Below, in pieces: positions 62,144-64,000 of a DNA stretch of 64,000 bases; positions within the stretch are counted from its first letter, which is position 1, and each line of letters starts with the position of its first letter. Source of the DNA: Martinezella calliandrae (lineage in GTDB: Bacteria > Pseudomonadota > Alphaproteobacteria > Rhizobiales > Rhizobiaceae); the NCBI RefSeq assembly GCF_030272695.1, contig NZ_JARFYN010000029.1, positions 1 to 64,000 on the forward strand, read 5' to 3'. The position numbers and the translations under genes were made by a program. Under the pieces are notes generated by a model, which worked only from the letters and a program-made list of their open reading frames with translations, did not search any database and was not told where the DNA came from.

Positions 62144-63030
62144 GCACGGTTGCCGGGACGGCTCATCGAGGCCAGGCGCGTCGCCACATGCGCATCGATG
62201 GATGGCGATGGGGCGGACGCATCTTCCTTGTGTTCATGCTGCTTTATACCGCATTGCCGATGGTCTGGATGCTGATCACCTCGATCAAGTCTGGCTTCGC
62301 GGCCATGCAATTCCCGCCGCAATGGTGGCCGGACCAACCCACCCTCGCCAGCTACCAGAAGCTGCTCGATCCGCAAAACAGCGTCGGCCAGGACTTCCTG
62401 CGCTTCTTCTGGAATAGCCTTTTCGTCTCCACCGCCACGACCATCCTTTCGGTGATCGTGGCAGTTCCTGCGGCCTACGCGTTTTCGCGCTTCACCTTCC
62501 CGGGCCGGAACTTTCTGTTCTTCGCCGTCTTGCTTCGGAACATGTTCCCGGCAGTGATCTTTCTCGTGCCGCTCTTCATCCTGATGCGCGCGATCGGGCT
62601 GGTGAACACCCATGGGTCGCTCATCCTCACCTACCTCACATTCGGCCTGCCCCTGGCAATCTGGCTGCTCAAGGGCTTCTTCGACAACATCCCGGTGCAA
62701 CTCGAACAGGCGGCGCGCATCGACGGGGCAACACGGTTCCAGGCCTTTGTCCTGATTGTGATGCCGCTCTCGGCGCCAGGAATCATCGCCACTGCGATCT
62801 ATTCCTTCATTGGCGCGTGGAACGAGTACATATACGCCTACACCTTCCTCTCCAAGAACGAGCAGTTGACACTGCCGGTCGGCATCCAGCGCTTCTTCTC
62901 GGAAAATACAACGGACTTTCCGGGCCTGATGGCGGCCAGCTTCATGATGAGCGTGCCCGTCGTGGTCCTGTTCCTGGTCCTGCAACGATACTTCGTACGC
63001 GCCCTCACGGAAGGCGCAGTCAAGCACTAG
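62140..63030 (+). CDS. Sugar-type ABC transporter permease (MalG type)
   Basis: A 296-residue inner-membrane permease. The EAA loop reads EQAARIDGATRFQAFVLIVM. Six membrane segments are evident, the first starting near residue 26. The ATG at 62140 overlaps the preceding stop (ATGA). It forms the membrane channel with the MalF-type partner. Confidence 0.92.
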   Translation: MSTVAGTAHRGQARRHMRIDGWRWGGRIFLVFMLLYTALPMVWMLITSIKSGFAAMQFPPQWWPDQPTLASYQKLLDPQNSVGQDFLRFFWNSLFVSTATTILSVIVAVPAAYAFSRFTFPGRNFLFFAVLLRNMFPAVIFLVPLFILMRAIGLVNTHGSLILTYLTFGLPLAIWLLKGFFDNIPVQLEQAARIDGATRFQAFVLIVMPLSAPGIIATAIYSFIGAWNEYIYAYTFLSKNEQLTLPVGIQRFFSENTTDFPGLMAASFMMSVPVVVLFLVLQRYFVRALTEGAVKH

Positions 63031-63041
63031 GGGAGTTGCCG

Positions 63042-64000
63042 GTGGCCCACGTGGTCCTCAAAAATCTGGTCAAGACCTATGGCAGCTTCAAAGCTGTCAA
63101 CAACGTTTCGCTGACGGTCAACGACGGTGAATTCGTTGCGCTCGTCGGCCCGTCAGGCTGCGGCAAGACAACCACACTCAATCTCGTGGCGGGGCTCATC
63201 CCAATCACATCCGGCGACATCGTCATCGGCGACCAGGTGGTCAACGACCTCGACCCGAAGGACCGGGACATCGCAATGGTGTTCCAGAACTATGCGCTCT
63301 ATCCGCAGAAATCGGTCTACAAAAATCTGGCGTTCCCCCTGCAGATGCGCAAACTGCCAAGAGACGAGATCGACAAGAAGGTCAGAGAAGCCGCCCGCGT
63401 GCTCGACATGACGCAGCTGCTCGAGCGCAAGCCACGCGAACTTTCGGGCGGGCAACAGCAGCGCGTGGCGCTGGGCCGTGCCCTCGTTCGCGATCCGGCG
63501 GTGTTTCTGATGGATGAACCACTCTCCAACCTCGACGCAAAGCTGCGCGTGCAGATGCGGTCGGAGATCAAGCGTTTCCACCAGGACCTCAAGGCGACGA
63601 TCATCTACGTTACGCACGACCAGCTCGAAGCGGTGACCATGGCCGACAGGATGGCGGTGATGAACGGCGGGTACCTGCAACAATACGATTCACCGGCGCA
63701 GGTCTTTGCCCATCCAGTGAACATGTTCGTCGCCAGCTTCGTCGGCAGCCCGGCGATGAGCCTTGTTCCGCTGGAGGCGTCAACGGCAAGCGGCAACACT
63801 GTGTTGAACAGCGCGGAAGGGTGGCGCCTCGAGCTCTCGCCAATCAACACGCGCAAGGTCGCGACTGCAAAAACCAAGAAAGTCGTGCTCGGCGCACGTC
63901 ACTCGACGATCAAGCTGCATAAGAGCGCGATGCCTGGAAGCGTCCCTGCAAAGGCCTACACGGTGGAGCCGACCGGAGACGTCACCTTCGTACAGGCGCT
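63042..64000 (+). CDS. Sugar-type ABC transporter ATP-binding protein (cut by window end)
   Basis: The visible 319 codons give a MalK/UgpC-type ATPase: Walker A GPSGCGKTT, Q-loop MVFQNYALYP, signature LSGGQQQRV, Walker B VFLMDEPLSNLD, switch His YVTHDQLEA, then the start of the MalK-like regulatory domain. The start is GTG at 63042 with GGGGAG upstream, 11 bp after the permease stop. It runs past the window end. It completes the importer tied to the enolase-superfamily operon. Confidence 0.92.
   Translation, partial: MAHVVLKNLVKTYGSFKAVNNVSLTVNDGEFVALVGPSGCGKTTTLNLVAGLIPITSGDIVIGDQVVNDLDPKDRDIAMVFQNYALYPQKSVYKNLAFPLQMRKLPRDEIDKKVREAARVLDMTQLLERKPRELSGGQQQRVALGRALVRDPAVFLMDEPLSNLDAKLRVQMRSEIKRFHQDLKATIIYVTHDQLEAVTMADRMAVMNGGYLQQYDSPAQVFAHPVNMFVASFVGSPAMSLVPLEASTASGNTVLNSAEGWRLELSPINTRKVATAKTKKVVLGARHSTIKLHKSAMPGSVPAKAYTVEPTGDVTFVQA

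Noticed and set aside
62095..63027. 310-codon minus-strand frame rich in charged residues
   Set aside because: It is antisense to the MalG-type permease; the His/Asp/Glu-rich composition is typical of the reverse of membrane-protein genes.
1..64000. CRISPR arrays, tRNA or rRNA genes
   Set aside because: No regularly spaced repeats, cloverleaf-like segments or rRNA-like sequence were noticed by eye; a dedicated scan was not possible.

Overview
The window looks like accessory DNA from an alphaproteobacterium of the order Hyphomicrobiales, most likely a Rhizobium/Agrobacterium-type organism, and probably a large plasmid or secondary replicon. The signs are high GC, several sugar and amino-acid ABC uptake operons, a bioBFDAZ operon with BioR-type operators, many toxin-antitoxin (TA) modules, fragments of the ImuB-DnaE2 mutagenesis cassette, TraA-type relaxase and ArdC, and broken IS6-family transposases. 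No rRNA, tRNA, CRISPR array or replication origin was seen.

Layout. 1-217: end of a response-regulator receiver. 750-7856 (minus): a sugar locus of LacI regulator, binding protein, two permeases, GH32 fructosidase and ATPase, with LacI-type palindromes. 8129-11494: IS6 remnant, then an amino-acid ABC operon whose second permease carries an in-frame amber codon. 12066-18397: a mosaic of TA modules (PIN, GNAT, ParDE), an imuB/dnaE2 fossil, an ArdC-TraA chimera, a DUF4143 ATPase and a cation-efflux fragment. 18714-26842: ureidoglycine aminohydrolase, a damaged Xre/RES pair, a di-haem peroxidase divergent from a phosphoesterase, a cation-efflux protein and a lipoprotein hydrolase. 26855-32785: an RND pump with two adaptors and a divergent TetR regulator. 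33059-42782: Tat-secreted carbonic anhydrase, truncated genes (esterase, thiE, IS6), PhyH-like oxygenase, Ohr, Tat-secreted epoxide hydrolase, LysR, SDR and an SPW protein. 43348-48690: bioB-bioF-bioD-bioA-bioZ followed by a fossil GntR/BioR-like gene. 48845-51716: LuxR-type regulator and a soluble double-PAS chemotaxis receptor. 51792-54560: a perfect inverted repeat, gene fossils and two Phd/PIN modules. 54845-64000: three different enolase-superfamily dehydratases with a GntR regulator, divergent from a complete sugar-type ABC importer that runs off the window.

How the genes work together. Most intact operons import and break down plant-derived compounds: fructans or sucrose, an amino acid, and a sugar acid or related polyol. 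The others serve biotin synthesis, efflux and peroxide defence. Between them lie at least a dozen truncated, frameshifted or fused genes, so the replicon has been shuffled repeatedly. The most interesting points are the three-enolase catabolic cluster, the bio operon that keeps BioR-like boxes beside a decayed BioR-like gene, the ArdC-TraA chimera, and the amber-interrupted permease.
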